DNA from: Capitella teleta
Lineage: Eukaryota > Annelida > Polychaeta > Capitellidae
Length of the DNA stretch: 64,000 nt
Assembly (NCBI GenBank): GCA_000328365.1
Contig: KB300511.1
Coordinates: 162,246-226,245 of the forward strand
Direction of reading: 5' to 3'
Shown here: one piece after another, positions 12,601 through 24,415 of the stretch
How positions within the stretch are numbered: position 1 is the stretch's first letter
Layout of the letters: the number at the start of each line of letters is the position of its first letter
Notes under the pieces: generated by a model
Databases searched by the model: none
Told to the model about the DNA's origin: nothing
What the model saw: the letters and a program-made list of their open reading frames with translations, nothing else
Made by a program: the position numbers and the translations under genes

Positions 12601-15600
12601 CTGATGTTGTAGTAGCCAAAGAGGGTGGGCCAGTGCGAGTGGGAGAGCTGGCTCCACGGGCCACGCTCTTCGTGCGAGATGAGCGTTTGGATCCATTTTT
12701 GTCCTTCCCCCATGATGGTGTCGCGAACATTCTTCCCAAGGTCAGCTTTGTGGACTTCGAGGTCAAGTTTAGCGTGACCTTGATCTTGCATAGGTGGTGT
12801 GAGCGTGGCGGTCGTGGAGGTGGAGTTGTTATCCGATACCTCGTCGACGAGACTTGTTTTGTAGACAAAGAGCAAAACCCAAATGACAACACAAGTCTGC
12901 GTGAAATATATAATCAGATTACATAATCGTCGAGTAGAGAAATCAGCCCTCACCATCATTGCCCGCTGAATGATTCGCGTCTTTGCCCAGAAGTTGAGCA
13001 AACGCAATCTGCGGGGCGTTCTGAAGGGCACGCTCTCTCCGTCCCCTGCTTCAACCCCAGACGTCGATCCGCGCCACCCACGGAAAAACGAGAAGCGGGA
13101 ATTCTGGGAAGGGGCTGAGGGATCGGCAGGTTTGGGAGTAGGGAAAGTGTTGGAGCCAGAGGGCGTCAGGTGGTTGACGGTCACTGGTCGCGACTGCTGT
13201 GGAATGCGGGCGGGGGCAGGTGACCTTGTGGAGGTAAAGCGTGCCATCACAGGGCAACACGTTGGCGCTTTCTGAGGGAACGAAGTATCATTGGACGATT
13301 CTTTCAACATGCGCTGTACGCTCTGGCGATGAATATCTGATAACTGAGGGTTTAAAAAAAAATTATTATATAATGCTAATGGCATCCAATTTGATTCATC
13401 ACTCACCTCCATACGACGTATATCAATTGAAAGAACCGTGGCGAAAAAAAACATTTGCAAAAAGAAATCGGAAAGCAGACCAACAACGGCAAACAGCGCA
13501 AACTCCTGTGAAATATAAATTCCTTAGTACCAGCCATGATTAAATAAATCTCAAACCTGAATGGGCGGCACCATGCTGACGAATCCAAATGCCAAGACGG
13601 CTAACTCCATGATCATATTCTTAAAAATATACCATCCTTCCTTACTAAGACCTTGAGCCACTCTTAATTTAACATCCAAGTGCACTGGCGTGGACACGAC
13701 AGACTTAGTGAGCACAAGATTGTTCTCTAAGCCAATGATGACCACCAGATAGGGGAAGATCTCACTGAAACAAACACCACTTGGTGAGCGTGCAGAGGGC
13801 GTTCACCCCTTACCTGCCACTGAGGCTGGGAGTGAGGCCGACCATGAGGCACACAGACACAGCAATGAGCAGAGAAGCCACGACCGTAATGACGGCACTC
13901 AATGCAAGGCCCCATTTGGATTTCACCATCTCTATCTTGCCTGGAAAAATGCAAAAAAAATTCACACAAAAATTCACAAAAAAAATAAAAATAAAAATAA
14001 AAAAAAGAGATGACAAAATTAAAAATTTGAACACTCACTGACAGAGAAGAGAATGTACATGAAGAGGAGAGCGTATGTAACGAGCAGTGGAAGGTATTCA
14101 GCGATGTAATTGATTGCCTTGTAATGCACGTGATACATCTGTCCTGTGACATCACTGGCAGACGCATTGCTAAGCAACGACAGAGGAAAAGCCCGCTCTA
14201 ATTTAGCTTTCAACCCGTCAATGAATCTGAGGAGAATCTTGTTGATGCATTCAATAACAACAATATTTGTTTATCAATTACTTTGGGTCGTATTCTTTGA
14301 AAACTATAGTAACTGCAAACGAGATAACCCTTTGCCGGTTGCGGATGTAATAACGCTTGAGTCCCGTATCCTTCCATGGCACACCAAATAAGATATCTGC
14401 AAGTGATAAATCAAACACATCATATTCATCAACCATAGAAATCCTTCAATCGTTTACCTTTAACTCCCGGAGGTGTGTCCAAAGGTTCACCAAATTGCTG
14501 AAGAACCGTTTTAATAATTTCACCGTCAGCAGCAAATTTCACTCGATCTTTATTCCATAAATTCGCCGGACTGACTACCAAGCATGAGTGCTGTGGAAGG
14601 ATGCGTGAAACCCCCTTCACTATAAACAGATCTTTCACAGATTTGTTCAACACAAGGTCGCCGACCCGCAAACAATAATCCTGCACAGATGACCTAAAAA
14701 GAAAAATAAAGGATAAAATAAATAAAACTGCAATAAAAAATAACTCACGGATCATTAAAATTGTTGATATGGTCAAGAACATCGAATACTGAGAGTAAGG
14801 GTCCGCGGAAGGCGTCAGACGGGATTAATTTCTCGTGTTCCCATGGCGATACCACTGACTTGACCACGATCTGCTGCACGTAAGCTACAGGAGAGCTGTA
14901 AAACTGAAAAAATATATCGTTTAGATATTAGTTAAATTACACAGGGATTCTCGCTAACCCATCTCGGTCGTTTCGGAAGTTCTTCGTGAGATTCATCAGA
15001 TTTTGTGTTGTACGGAGGTTGAGATGGAGGTATGGAGTAGCCATTCACAGGGGTCATGAAGTGCACGGGAGCGTTGCCAGGCAACGGGAGACGGGTCAGA
15101 GGGAGGCTGAGAAGAAATGATTAAAGGTAAAAACACAGTGTGATTAAAATCTCTCAGCTGAATGCAATGTTTGATAAGCTCTCCTTAAAGCATCGTGACT
15201 GTCTGAATCACAAGTTGCGATTTGTGAGGCCAAGATAATAAGAGCTCTGATAAAAACGTGAAACACACTTGTCGAAACATACAAGTCTCAAAACTGTGTT
15301 ATTAACGATAATTGACCCATCAACTTCAATTGCTTCAAGTTTCTTATCAATTGAATGCAACATTCAGTAAATCTACTGGACAATGCCAACACAGAGATAA
15401 GCTAATAAGCCTGGAAACCCCAGAATCTTGAATATACGTATGCACCCATTGCGTTACAAGAGGGTCGCAATCAATGTAGTCAGGCCTTGATATTCCTGGT
15501 CTGAATTGAACTAATGTTTCAATGTTGAAATACGGGTCCATAAGACCATAACTAAAATTACTAAATAGTGTAAAACCACTAATTTGATGAGATTAACTTC

Positions 15601-15932
15601 CTTCAATTCAGTTACCGATAATACTGCTGTTAGTATACTGAAGGAGAGCACCAGTTGACCTGTTGAAATAGTTAACCAGATTCATTACGCAACCACAGTC
15701 ATGCAGAGCTTACACAGAAGAGTCATACTGGTACTTCGTCTTAGGCTAGCAAAGGCTTCAATTCTGTTATGCCGTGTGCCTGCAGGCTAAACTTCTCATA
15801 ACCAACTCACCAGATGAGGCAGAATGTAATGATGACCAACGAGATAATGGCCACGGGATGACTGGCACAGAACAATCCATGCAGGTAGAACAACGACGAG
15901 ATCTTATCCTGCATGCGCTTAAGAGACAGCAT
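9613..15932 (-). CDS. SCAP: SREBP cleavage-activating protein (SCAP), about 21 exons, complete
   Basis: SCAP escorts SREBP from ER to Golgi when sterols are low. Minus-strand exons: 15932-15811, 15106-14959, 14903-14749, 14693-14458, 14396-14282, 14226-14039, 13940-13814, 13764-13557, 13505-13407, 13343-12954, 12896-12189, 12129-12014, 11906-11347, 11024-10851, 10793-10708, 10653-10535, 10483-10329, 10274-9978, 9906-9844, 9795-9613. A 32-nt exon at 11126-11095 is inferred because it is needed for phase. Length is about 1,426 residues (human 1,279). Landmarks are [11 protein letters not shown] and [10 protein letters not shown] in lumenal loop 1; YILFS (about 316-320, human YIYFS), [10 protein letters not shown] and [17 protein letters not shown] in the sterol-sensing domain; [12 protein letters not shown] (about 459-470), holding the conserved Asp and the COPII-sorting hexapeptide (vertebrate MELADL); a long lumenal loop 7 with [11 protein letters not shown]; then C-terminal WD repeats ending in FPSVLEKSD. 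The start was chosen because exon 1 aligns with the vertebrate N-terminus. Confidence 0.95.
11095..11126 (-). other. Inferred 32-nt SCAP micro-exon
   Basis: The exon ending at 11347 leaves one base of a codon, while the next clear exon (11024-10851) is open only from phase 0. A 32-nt segment bounded by an acceptor (CACAG) and a weak GTTGAT donor restores the frame and adds about eleven residues. The cytosolic segment between the first and second WD repeats is variable in the family, so similarity cannot confirm it. Confidence 0.4.
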
Positions 15933-18600
15933 CCTGCCTGTTGTCAAGGGCAACCGTATCCTAGGTGACGAAATTGCGTGGATAAGGGCAGACTAAGGTG
16001 CTCATGCTGTCTCCTGCTCAGCGCATGGCAGACGAATCGCTCTCTCTGGAAGCAACGTCTGGTGAGTAGACAAGGGTCAAAGGTCACATGATGATAACCA
16101 GAAGCACAGATTAGATGAGCATTCAAAAGAGGGAAAAATACACAACTTCTGGTATTAAGTGATGCAATATTGTGGAGATCCTTTTACATTTGGAAGAGAT
16201 TAAAACTCTCCTTAAACAGATAATTCAAAAACCCGTTTCATGAGAGAAGGTGATAAAAGTTAAAATGTCAGGGCTGCTTATCCTTATGACCAGTGGGTGG
16301 CTCTTCTTAGAAATCAGTAAATGATTGATTTCAGCAAGCATGTATTCCACAGGGCTAACAGCAAAAATGGCAATAAATAATATTAATAATAAATAATATT
16401 AATAATAAATAATATTTATATTACTAAATAACTAATTAAAATGAGAGTAACCAGAGTATTCATTACTAAATTAGTAAGTAAGTCAGGTAAGTACTAAGTA
16501 TTTATGAAACATATATAAATATAAACACAATTTTGGAAATCAATATACACGTAATTTGAACAGTTTTAAGAACCAAAATTGTGCATCATTTGATACAGGT
16601 TTAACCGTTTTAAGTGAAACGCTAATGAAAAGGCAGCCAAACAAGTTGAAACAACGATATAGCAGTAGCAATATAATTATCATATCTTGAGGAAGTAAAT
16701 GAGCTGACGTGTGCTGATTATTGTCTGCATAAATTATAATAATTAGCACACAAGATATAAATTTAGGTTGTTGATGATAAATCCAAGATAACGGTGGTCT
16801 CAGATCAAATAAATAAATATTCACCTTGACCTCGTAGTGAGGTCAGGTCAGGTCAGCCCGCTTCTGTGTGTATAGGAAAAGTGCAAAAATAAGAATAATA
16901 ATCAATACGGTCCATCCAATGTAATGTTAGGCTGAAGCTGCTCTCAGACAAGAGTTGGTTTGCAGCACTGGTAGACACATTAAATGAGAGCAGATGTGAA
17001 AACATGCATGCATCTGTCAATAAAAGACGACTTCAAGTTAACTTGACCTTAAAGCACTTAAGTAGTTAAGACGGAATACTAAACCATCAGCCTCGCAATA
17101 CGAGGTTCAAATTCCAAATCCCTCAAAGCATATCAACGTCCCTAAAATCTCAAACACGAAAAAAATATATATGCTTAAAACTCAAAATATTTGAACAATT
17201 TTAACAACTAGCTAATTCATAGCAGGTTAATATTGTATATTTTTATGTGACAGAGAGAAAGAGAGAAATACAATAGATTCAAAGTTAAAGAAATAAATGA
17301 TTAAAAGAATAGTTAATTACCACAAAAAGTGACAGCCAGTTTCCACAAAGGTCAGTGAAATCCAGTGTTTACATGTATCTTTGTAACATCATAACATGTA
17401 TCAATTCTAAAAGGAGAAGTTACTCACAACCCACGTGATTAAAAGGCTCAGCCAATCAGAGGAGCGTAGTAGAATGGGGTGATGTATGAATGAATGAGTC
17501 ATAGCAGTCTAGCTACTATCGCAACAACAGAAGAAAAAGTGCATAGGATTTATTGGATATTAACATGAATAGATCTTATTTATGGCAGAATGCCAGGAAG
17601 GGTTTTTCTCGAATCAAGAGGGTATCTTCTTAAACATATGTGCCTGGAGTAATGTCAATTAATGGGTTGGTGGCTGAAATATAAGTTATTGTAAACATAT
17701 GCAAGCAATTTGCAGCTGGGTATAAACACTGTATAATGAATAGCTTTATGACGAATAACAGAATTTGCCCAGATTTAACAGTGCCAGCGAATATCAGCCA
17801 CAACAAATTATGTAGGTGAACTAAAATTGATATAATGGGATACGATTGTGAAGGAAAAAATACTATAGGAAGCGAATCAAGCGATTAAATGCAGACAAAC
17901 TGACAGATTCAGACAAGAATACCATGTGGGTTCATGCAGGAACAAATGAACAAATGATACGTGCTTATGGCCCCTAACAATCACGCCTATGACACACGAT
18001 ATATTGCTCGCTAAAAACCCGGCTATCATTACGGGCGCCAGATTAGAAGCCGCCACAATTGCACTTTATTTATTGCACAGTTGATTAATCAATCCCAAGG
18101 GGTCTGTATCCATCGTCAGTATACTACCACATGTATACAACTGGCCCCTCCTGATGCAGTTTTACTTCACTGAAGAATTATTCAAAAACCATAACACAAA
18201 AGACAGAGAAACTTCTCCAACACAACACTCGTCTAATAGATAATCATCATATTCGTCACCTACATGTTATGAGTATTGATAATATACTAGGCCCATCAAT
18301 AATTGGTTATGGGAACGTTTATCATAAATTATAAAAATATAAGGAGCATCACAAGACAGTTTGTGAAGAGAAGGAACAGAGAACCTGGTGAATACAGGAG
18401 GACGCCAAGAGGAGAAGAGCAAACCTCAAGGAGCCCTTCCAAAAAAAAAAAAAGAGGCTCATAGGCAAGATGTGGAACGCCCAGAGGGGCATTTCAATGA
18501 AAATAAGCATGCAAGTAAAACAAGCATTTTGAAGCCACAAATGGCTCAATAATGACAATACATATCATGTCCTGTGCCTGAACCAAGACTTGAAATTTCA
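15933..18600. other. SCAP upstream region
   Basis: About 2.7 kb upstream of the SCAP start with no supported gene. It holds the AGGTCA half-site cluster at 16826-16857, an AATAAT-rich patch near 16374-16430, and a CCAAT box in AGCCAATCAGAGG near 17451-17463 preceded by CACGTG. It probably includes the SCAP promoter and perhaps untranslated exons. Confidence 0.45.
16826..16857. promoter_or_regulatory. Cluster of nuclear-receptor half-sites upstream of SCAP
   Basis: TGACCT, a 7-bp spacer, then AGGTCA running into overlapping GGTCA units (AGGTCAGGTCAGGTCAG). AGGTCA is the consensus half-site of non-steroid nuclear receptors. It lies about 900 bp upstream of the SCAP start codon. The pattern is visible; function is inference. 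Confidence 0.35.
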
Positions 18601-18621
18601 TTTTTTACTTGTGTTAACCTT

Positions 18622-18745
18622 TAAGATGGCTGCGCCAACACTTTGGAACAAACTGCCATCAAATATGCGTGACTCTATTATATCTAATGATGATTTTAAA
18701 AGAAAACTAAAAACTTTTTATTAACCTCAGCTTTAGAGACGATTT
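18622..18745 (+). mobile_element. LINE ORF2 C-terminal fragment
   Basis: The frame reads APTLWNKLPSNMRDSI and then FKRKLKTFLL, the usual ending of CR1/L2/Jockey-type LINE polyproteins. It is followed by a T-rich tract. Only about 40 codons remain, so this is a heavily 5'-truncated insertion. Confidence 0.7.
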
Positions 18746-18782
18746 TTTTTTATTTTGTGATTGGCATCTATTTTCTGTTGGG

Positions 18783-19015
18783 TATTGAGGAAGCTTATGA
18801 TGAAGCAAAGGCACTCCTGGAGGAGAGTAGCTCCCCAAGCCGTAGCGTAACATATACACTAGTGTGTAGGAAATGCTCCGCTACCCTTGGGGAGCTAGGA
18901 GAAGAGGTACGGCAATCCTTTTGTCATCAAAGAAGCGTTTCGAGACGCATGGCTGAAGGTACAGTCTAAGGACGCCAAAGGTCTTCATAATCTGGCTGAC
19001 TTCCTGTGACAGTGC
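18783..19015 (+). mobile_element. Retroelement gag fossil (BEL/Pao-like), interrupted by a 70-bp element
   Basis: The translation around 18790-18825 and 18905-19000 resembles the gag-like N-terminal domain common in BEL/Pao-type polyproteins. It is a short broken relic, split by the small element at 18828-18897. Family assignment rests on residue pattern alone. Age cannot be estimated because no LTRs are present. Confidence 0.35.
18828..18897. mobile_element. Mutator-like MITE, 70-bp copy with 9-bp TSD
   Basis: It begins TAGCTCCCCAAGCCGTAGCG and ends CCTTGGGGAGCTA, the inverted ends shared by the copies at 22242, 43875/43934 and 47412. It is flanked by GGAGGAGAG (18819-18827) and GGAGAAGAG (18898-18906), a 9-bp duplication with one mismatch. 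The core is almost only the two inverted ends, so it folds back on itself. It inserted in an older retroelement fragment. Confidence 0.8.
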
Positions 19016-19254
19016 TGGACTGCAATGCTGGATACGGATACAGATATTTACACCTAAAAAGTCACTTGTTGTATATTCATGCCAGCTATACTATAGAGAA
19101 GTTATCAAACATGCCATGCATTCAGATTACGCAGGCCATTTCATTTGTCACAGTGAAAAGCCAGGTTGGTACAGGGCATTTCTTCAATTTTCTTGCAGTT
19201 AACTTTTGTAGATTAAATATATACTTAATTATTACTTATTAATGTTATCTAATA

Positions 19255-20860
19255 TGCTTCATGTTTTCCAACAGATCCAACCGACGATTGACCAGTTCAA
19301 TAAGTCAAAGCAGCCCTGGGGAGCCAGAGAGGCTGTGTGGAAAGCAAACACAAGACACTTGGTGGAGATGATTGCCGTCGACCTGGACCCACTCAGCGTC
19401 GTTGAGAAAGTGTTTTCAGTGCTTCGTCAGTGGACTACAGCCCAAGTACCAGCTCCCCTCACGTTCGGCGATAACACGCACCTTTCTCCCGGAAATGTAT
19501 GCGGCCGTCAAGAAGAAGTTGGTTGTGAAGTTGGAGAGAACTCCAGCCGTCAGCTTCACAAGTGACATTGGGACAGCGAGAAACAACGACGCCTTCATCA
19601 GCCTGACCGCTCACTGGATTAGTGAGGAGTACAAACGCGAAACTGCTCTCCTCCACGTCCAGGAATTTCATGGGAAACACTGTCGACAACAACCATGAGG
19701 CTACTGAAGGCATGCTTGTGGCCTGGGATTTGAAGGACAAGTTTCACACCATCGTCCATGACAAAGCCGCGAACGCGATGAAGGCCAGCCACGACGCGGA
19801 CATGAGCCACGTGTCCTGCCTGGCGCACACGCTGCAACTTGTCATTCACAACGCCCTGGACACGAACGGTCAAGGACGCCATTGCCGTGTCACGGCAAAT
19901 CGTCGGCCACTTCAAACACTCACCCAAGGCGTGTGAAGGGTTGCAGAACAGCAGAAGTACCAGGAGCAGCAGTCTCTGCCCGTCCACAAAGTTGCACAGG
20001 ACGTGCCCACAAGGTAAATGAAAATCCAATTTATTGAAACATGTAGTTCAATAAATTATTCTCTCTCCGTTGAATGATTAAATAATATGATTTTTTATTA
20101 TCTCATTGGGCATGTACTTTAATTAATTTCCTAATTTCTTCGCAGGTGGAATTCCACATACCTAATGATTGAGCAGCTGCTCAAACAGAAGAGGGCCATG
20201 GTTCTGTTCATGACAGACAACCCCAAGACTGCTGGCCTCAACGCCAACCAGTGCAACTTGCTCGACGCAACGAGTTTTGGAACCCTTCTACGAAATGACC
20301 CTTGAACTGAGCAAGGCGGCTGCCTACATAAGTTACGTTATTCCCGCCACCAAGCTCCTCAACAGCAAACTACGTGCCCTTCCAGACTCTGGCGTGGGGA
20401 CATTCAAGGATACTCTGATCAGCTCCCTGGAACGGAGATTCGGCACCTGTGAGGAGCACACCGTGCTTACTTCGGCAACGCTCCTGGATCCAATATTTAA
20501 GGACCGATTTCTCTCCCGCCGAGAGACCCTCCCTGAGGCTACTGCTGTGATCAGCAATCACGCCCTCACCAGCAGTGCCAGCACCACCAACGAGAGCGTC
20601 TCTCCCCCGGCGAAGAGATCCCGCACCGAACCCCCCTTTTGGGAATCGATGGCGGATTTTCAAGAAGAGGAGACACCTGCCGTCACCAATGAGAATTCCA
20701 TTAGAGTCGAACTCTGCCATTTACTTGAATGAGAGATTCAACTTGACACCAACAGCAATTGATCCTATCGACTTCTGGCGGCTCAATTCCGCACGGTTCC
20801 CGGACCTCACCTTTGCAGCCCTCACCTTTGCAGCCAGGATCGTTCTGGCAACCATGCTTT
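19255..20860 (+). pseudogene. hAT-family transposase (ZBED4/6-like), broken
   Basis: Several frames in order cover a hAT transposase: QPTIDQFNKS (19270 region); an RNase H-like start with SFTSDIGTARNNDAFISLTA and HWI (about 19550-19620); HDKAANAM and SCLAHTLQLVIHNAL (about 19760-19860, the CxxH segment typical of hAT); RWNSTYLMIEQLL (about 20150); LEPFYEMTLELS to a LLDPIFKDRF segment (20277-20510); and a short C-terminal dimerisation piece with DFWRLNSARFPDL (about 20770-20810). The piece positions require at least four frame changes. An extra stretch of about 120 bp at 20030-20145, with GT and AG borders, could be an intron. No BED zinc finger is visible at the N-terminus, and terminal repeats were not found. 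Confidence 0.8.
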
Positions 20861-20869
20861 GGAAATGTA

Positions 20870-22231
20870 CAAACAAAGTCTTAGATTTTATTTGGCTGTT
20901 CAAACAATCTCTATAAATGAACATTTAATTAATTAGCAGTGTAAGAGAACGTAATCCATGCGTAGCCTAAATCAGTCCATGCACAGCCACGCAAACCATG
21001 TTATGTAGGTCGCTTCTTATGAGCTACGGTATTAATGGCTGGTATCACTCAATCCCAAATGCTGTAAACAGAATAAATGTACCAAGCATCCAGTAGGCCT
21101 ATCTTTAATTGAACTGATGCCATGTAGGTTCTTCTGGCTATGTAGTCTGTTGTTTTAGGCATTACTTAAATATGGGTCATGTGCCGACACGCTTCCCGGT
21201 TTACAAGGCCCTTGTAAACTTGGGGAAGCGTGTCACCCTTGTCAAGCCAGGGTGAATGGATTTTTGTGGAATGCGCGTCTACATACAGTGAAACTGACAC
21301 GCTCTCAGCCTCTGCCTTACCGCACTGCGCATATAACCAAGTCAACAAGGTATATCATATGACCATATTATGAATTATCATATTCAATTCATACTATTAG
21401 TATTACTAGTATTACTAACTTAGTATTAGTATTTACTATTTAATACTAATCATAGTTATACTAATGACCAGCACAGATTCTAGGGCGAGGCCTGTATACC
21501 TCGCCCGACGGTAAACCACTTCTTTTTGCGTCTACTGGCAGCGAGGCTCCACACTCAGCCGATTGCATGATAAATACAGACATATTATCCGACAAATCCT
21601 TGTGTTTAAGCCCTCCAGACGTTAGATGGTATGTTTATGCTCCAAGAAAAAACAATATGAGCCAGTACCATCATGTCGAACTTACATTAATTAAAACCTG
21701 CAACAAAATATCACTTCATAAAGAAGTAAACAAATGCCATTTTGCAAGTGACGTCACTCAGCGCATGCTTCACTTTCCCGCTCAAACTTCTCTCACGACT
21801 TTCGAATGAAAATGAATAAAATTGTTCATATACTAATTGGTGATGCACAAAATATTGCGTATTAATAATTAATACGACTTCCTTTGTGAAGACTCTGTAT
21901 AAATTACGTGTGCAACTGCAAGGGAAGATAAGCCGCATGTTGAACTGCTTAGTGCGGGAAAATTGTATGCGCATGCGTGTATGTTTACTTCGCACTACGC
22001 AGGCGCAGTGCTCTGGTTTATTTATAACATGTGGAGAGCAGGTCATGTGACACAACAATAGGAAAGCGGAGAGAAACCTGTAATGTCACTTTTTTCATTG
22101 CAGATCCAGTTTAAGTAGGTTTATGGTACTGGTTTCGAACAAAATTTAGTACCAGCATCTACCTGGTATGGTTCTGCAGACCCTGGTACCTTCATAAATA
22201 TAATTACAAGCGTGGAATTCTAGAAATCGTG
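20870..22231. other. Intergenic stretch with a 49-bp hairpin
   Basis: No supported gene. The clearest structure is the inverted repeat at 21186-21234. The rest is AT-rich DNA with ATT/AGT-rich low-complexity sequence near 21380-21460. Confidence 0.5.
21186..21234. repeat. 49-bp imperfect palindrome
   Basis: GACACGCTTCCC and GGGAAGCGTGTC form the outer stem; TTTACAAGG and CCTTGTAAA form the inner stem. Only two or three positions fail to pair. It may be a small fold-back element or a regulatory hairpin; no other copy was seen in the window. Confidence 0.7.
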
Positions 22232-22241
22232 GTTCGCGAAC

Positions 22242-23050
22242 TAGCTCCCCAAGCCGTAGCGTAGTGCACACACACCACCGCTACTGCATGAACAGGTCTT
22301 TGTAACGGCGACTATATTTTAGAGCAATATCATTTATATCACGCCGAGTCCTCCTACAATGTAAGAATGTTTTTAGCAGCTAAATGTATTTAGAAATCGA
22401 AAAATAACCACCACTTGAGCTGTTACACGAGAAAATGAAGAGTAATTAATATAAATACGAAGATTGTGAAGTTTGAACATATAACTTCTCCACCATTGTT
22501 GTTCTCGCGTGGAAATATCTCGAGATCACGCGTGATCTTCTAGTCTCGCGAGATATGTTTTGACAGCTGTCATCGATCCCATTTATGAGTGCCATCTCGA
22601 ACTTTATTCTTTTTTGCTCGCACCTCAACACGTGGAAGGTAATGGAACAGTAAACATTTCCCTCAATATACGATCATTCAATTGTACAGACTGACTCCAG
22701 ATAAGAGCTGTCACATTTTGTAAACAAAAAGCGCACGTGCTTATGTTGACATTCCGGTCTCGTGCGCCAGATGCATTCTGGGTCATTTTCGTTCACAACA
22801 TGGCGCGATGTTGCTGATTCGCAAATATTATTGTTAAAAAGCTGTGAAACATTGTTCAACAGGTAGCAACGTGTACAAAAGTTGACTTTTTTCTTGAGTG
22901 AAGGATTCAAAGAATTTCACCAGCTAGTAAAAATAGTGATTTTTGGATCACAAAGCTTCACAAAAGTTCACAACTCACTGTCGCTATGGGAGTCAATGGC
23001 GATACGCGGTAGCGGTGTGTGGGAACTACTCCGCTACCCTTGGGGAGCTA
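22242..23050. mobile_element. Mutator-like non-autonomous element, 809-bp copy with 10-bp TSD
   Basis: The left end TAGCTCCCCAAGCCGTAGCG and the right end ACCCTTGGGGAGCTA are inverted and similar over about 45 bp. Exact direct repeats GTTCGCGAAC flank it at 22232-22241 and 23051-23060. Duplications of 9-10 bp with long terminal inverted repeats are the signature of Mutator-like transposons. The interior has no long ORF and no transposase, so it is non-autonomous. The copies at 43934-44020 and 47412-47475 look like internally deleted versions of it. Confidence 0.8.
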
Positions 23051-23060
23051 GTTCGCGAAC

Positions 23061-23775
23061 TAGAGTTTAATCAATTAATGCGTTACCGTACAGCGAGACT
23101 AATGACTCAAAGCATGTCAGCTAAGTGAGGATGCAGAGACGGAAATATTTGGCAGAAAATGACCAGTCAATGAGAATAAAAACTTACCACGATTGGATAT
23201 TCACTTCAAATGACACGGTGTCAATGAAATCACCTAGAAGTGTCGATGACAGCCAGCAAATTGTATAACTGCTCCAGGAGCGAACCGCTTAGTACGATTT
23301 TCGTCGAGAATTTACGACGTTTCGTTTTCATGCAGCAAGACTTTCAAGAGATATCCATATTATAGCGATTCTACACCCTGCAATCACGCCACAACCTGCG
23401 ATCATAGGACCGGCCAACCGGTGAAGATACACAAGTTCCCCGGCTCGCAACGAGATCGCGAAAGGTCAGTTCGTGCTTGTCAGCACCCGTAGAATTAGTG
23501 GCGTGAGATATTGAAACTGATACTCAACAAAAGCATAGTTCCTGTGGTTCTGAATTTTCGTAATGAGTTCACATATGATGCACATGATTAGCTACTAGCT
23601 GACAGGCGATCTGTCAAATCTGGTTGAAAATTGACCTGTCAAATACATGTGTGAAAATTGAATTGTTTCAACTTAGTTACACGTTGATTATGCAATACAT
23701 AATATATGCTGTATATACATATAAATATCCAGAGTCTTTCTTTTTCATTATCATGTGCCTCAAGTGGCTGGCATA
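23061..23775. other. Intergenic stretch
   Basis: No gene or repeat recognised. It lies between the 809-bp element and the poly-A tail of the minus-strand LINE. Confidence 0.4.
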
Positions 23776-24229
23776 CCTTTTTTTTTTTCTTTTTTTCTTT
23801 TTTTTTTTCAATAGAAAACTTTATTCAGTACATGTCATGAGGAGGTCCTCTTGACAGGTCATAAATTTGCAGAATATTTAGTAATAAATTTGTGCGAGTG
23901 GCATGTAATATGATGACTCGCGAAGAGATGATTTAAAAGAGGAAATGTCCGGAAGAGAATGAAAGGTATGGGAATGAAGTTCAAAATTTTCAGGTCGAAA
24001 AGAAAAGGAGAACGGTCGAGAAGACGTAGGCACGGGTAAGGCACATATGGCGCACGCAAAACACAGTTCCGCGTGTTGTATGGGTTGGTATGAGGGATGG
24101 GTCTATATTTGGAGAGCTTGCGTGGCAGACGATTGCTGTTTAATTTGAACATGAAGCAGGCGAGGGCGAAATTGCGGCGATGTCTTAATGAGGTGATGTT
24201 GAGGGCAGTGTAGTCAGCGTCAGTGATGT

Positions 24230-24415
24230 TGTAGGAGCTCAAAGAAACACGCGAGTCAATTGGGCTCTACTGAATTCACTCCCTTTATTCACGAGCATGC
24301 CTGGTATATATACACCGGTTAGTGCAGAGGGGAGATCCCCTGGGGGATCCCTGAGCGTATCTGCTCAATCACTGTTCGACATGAATTGTTCACGGTGCTT
24401 GAACGAGGCACTACA
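24230..24415 (-). repeat. Gypsy 3' LTR
   Basis: It is 186 bp, TG...CA ended, and nearly identical to 28150-28335. Confidence 0.95.

Noticed and set aside
11417-13275. Plus-strand ORFs opposite SCAP exons (for example 11556-11915, 12970-13275)
   Set aside because: They are antisense shadows of well-supported SCAP exons and have no domains.
23061-23600. Possible small host gene between the 809-bp element and the LINE
   Set aside because: Frames are short, lack domains and have no consistent splice structure.
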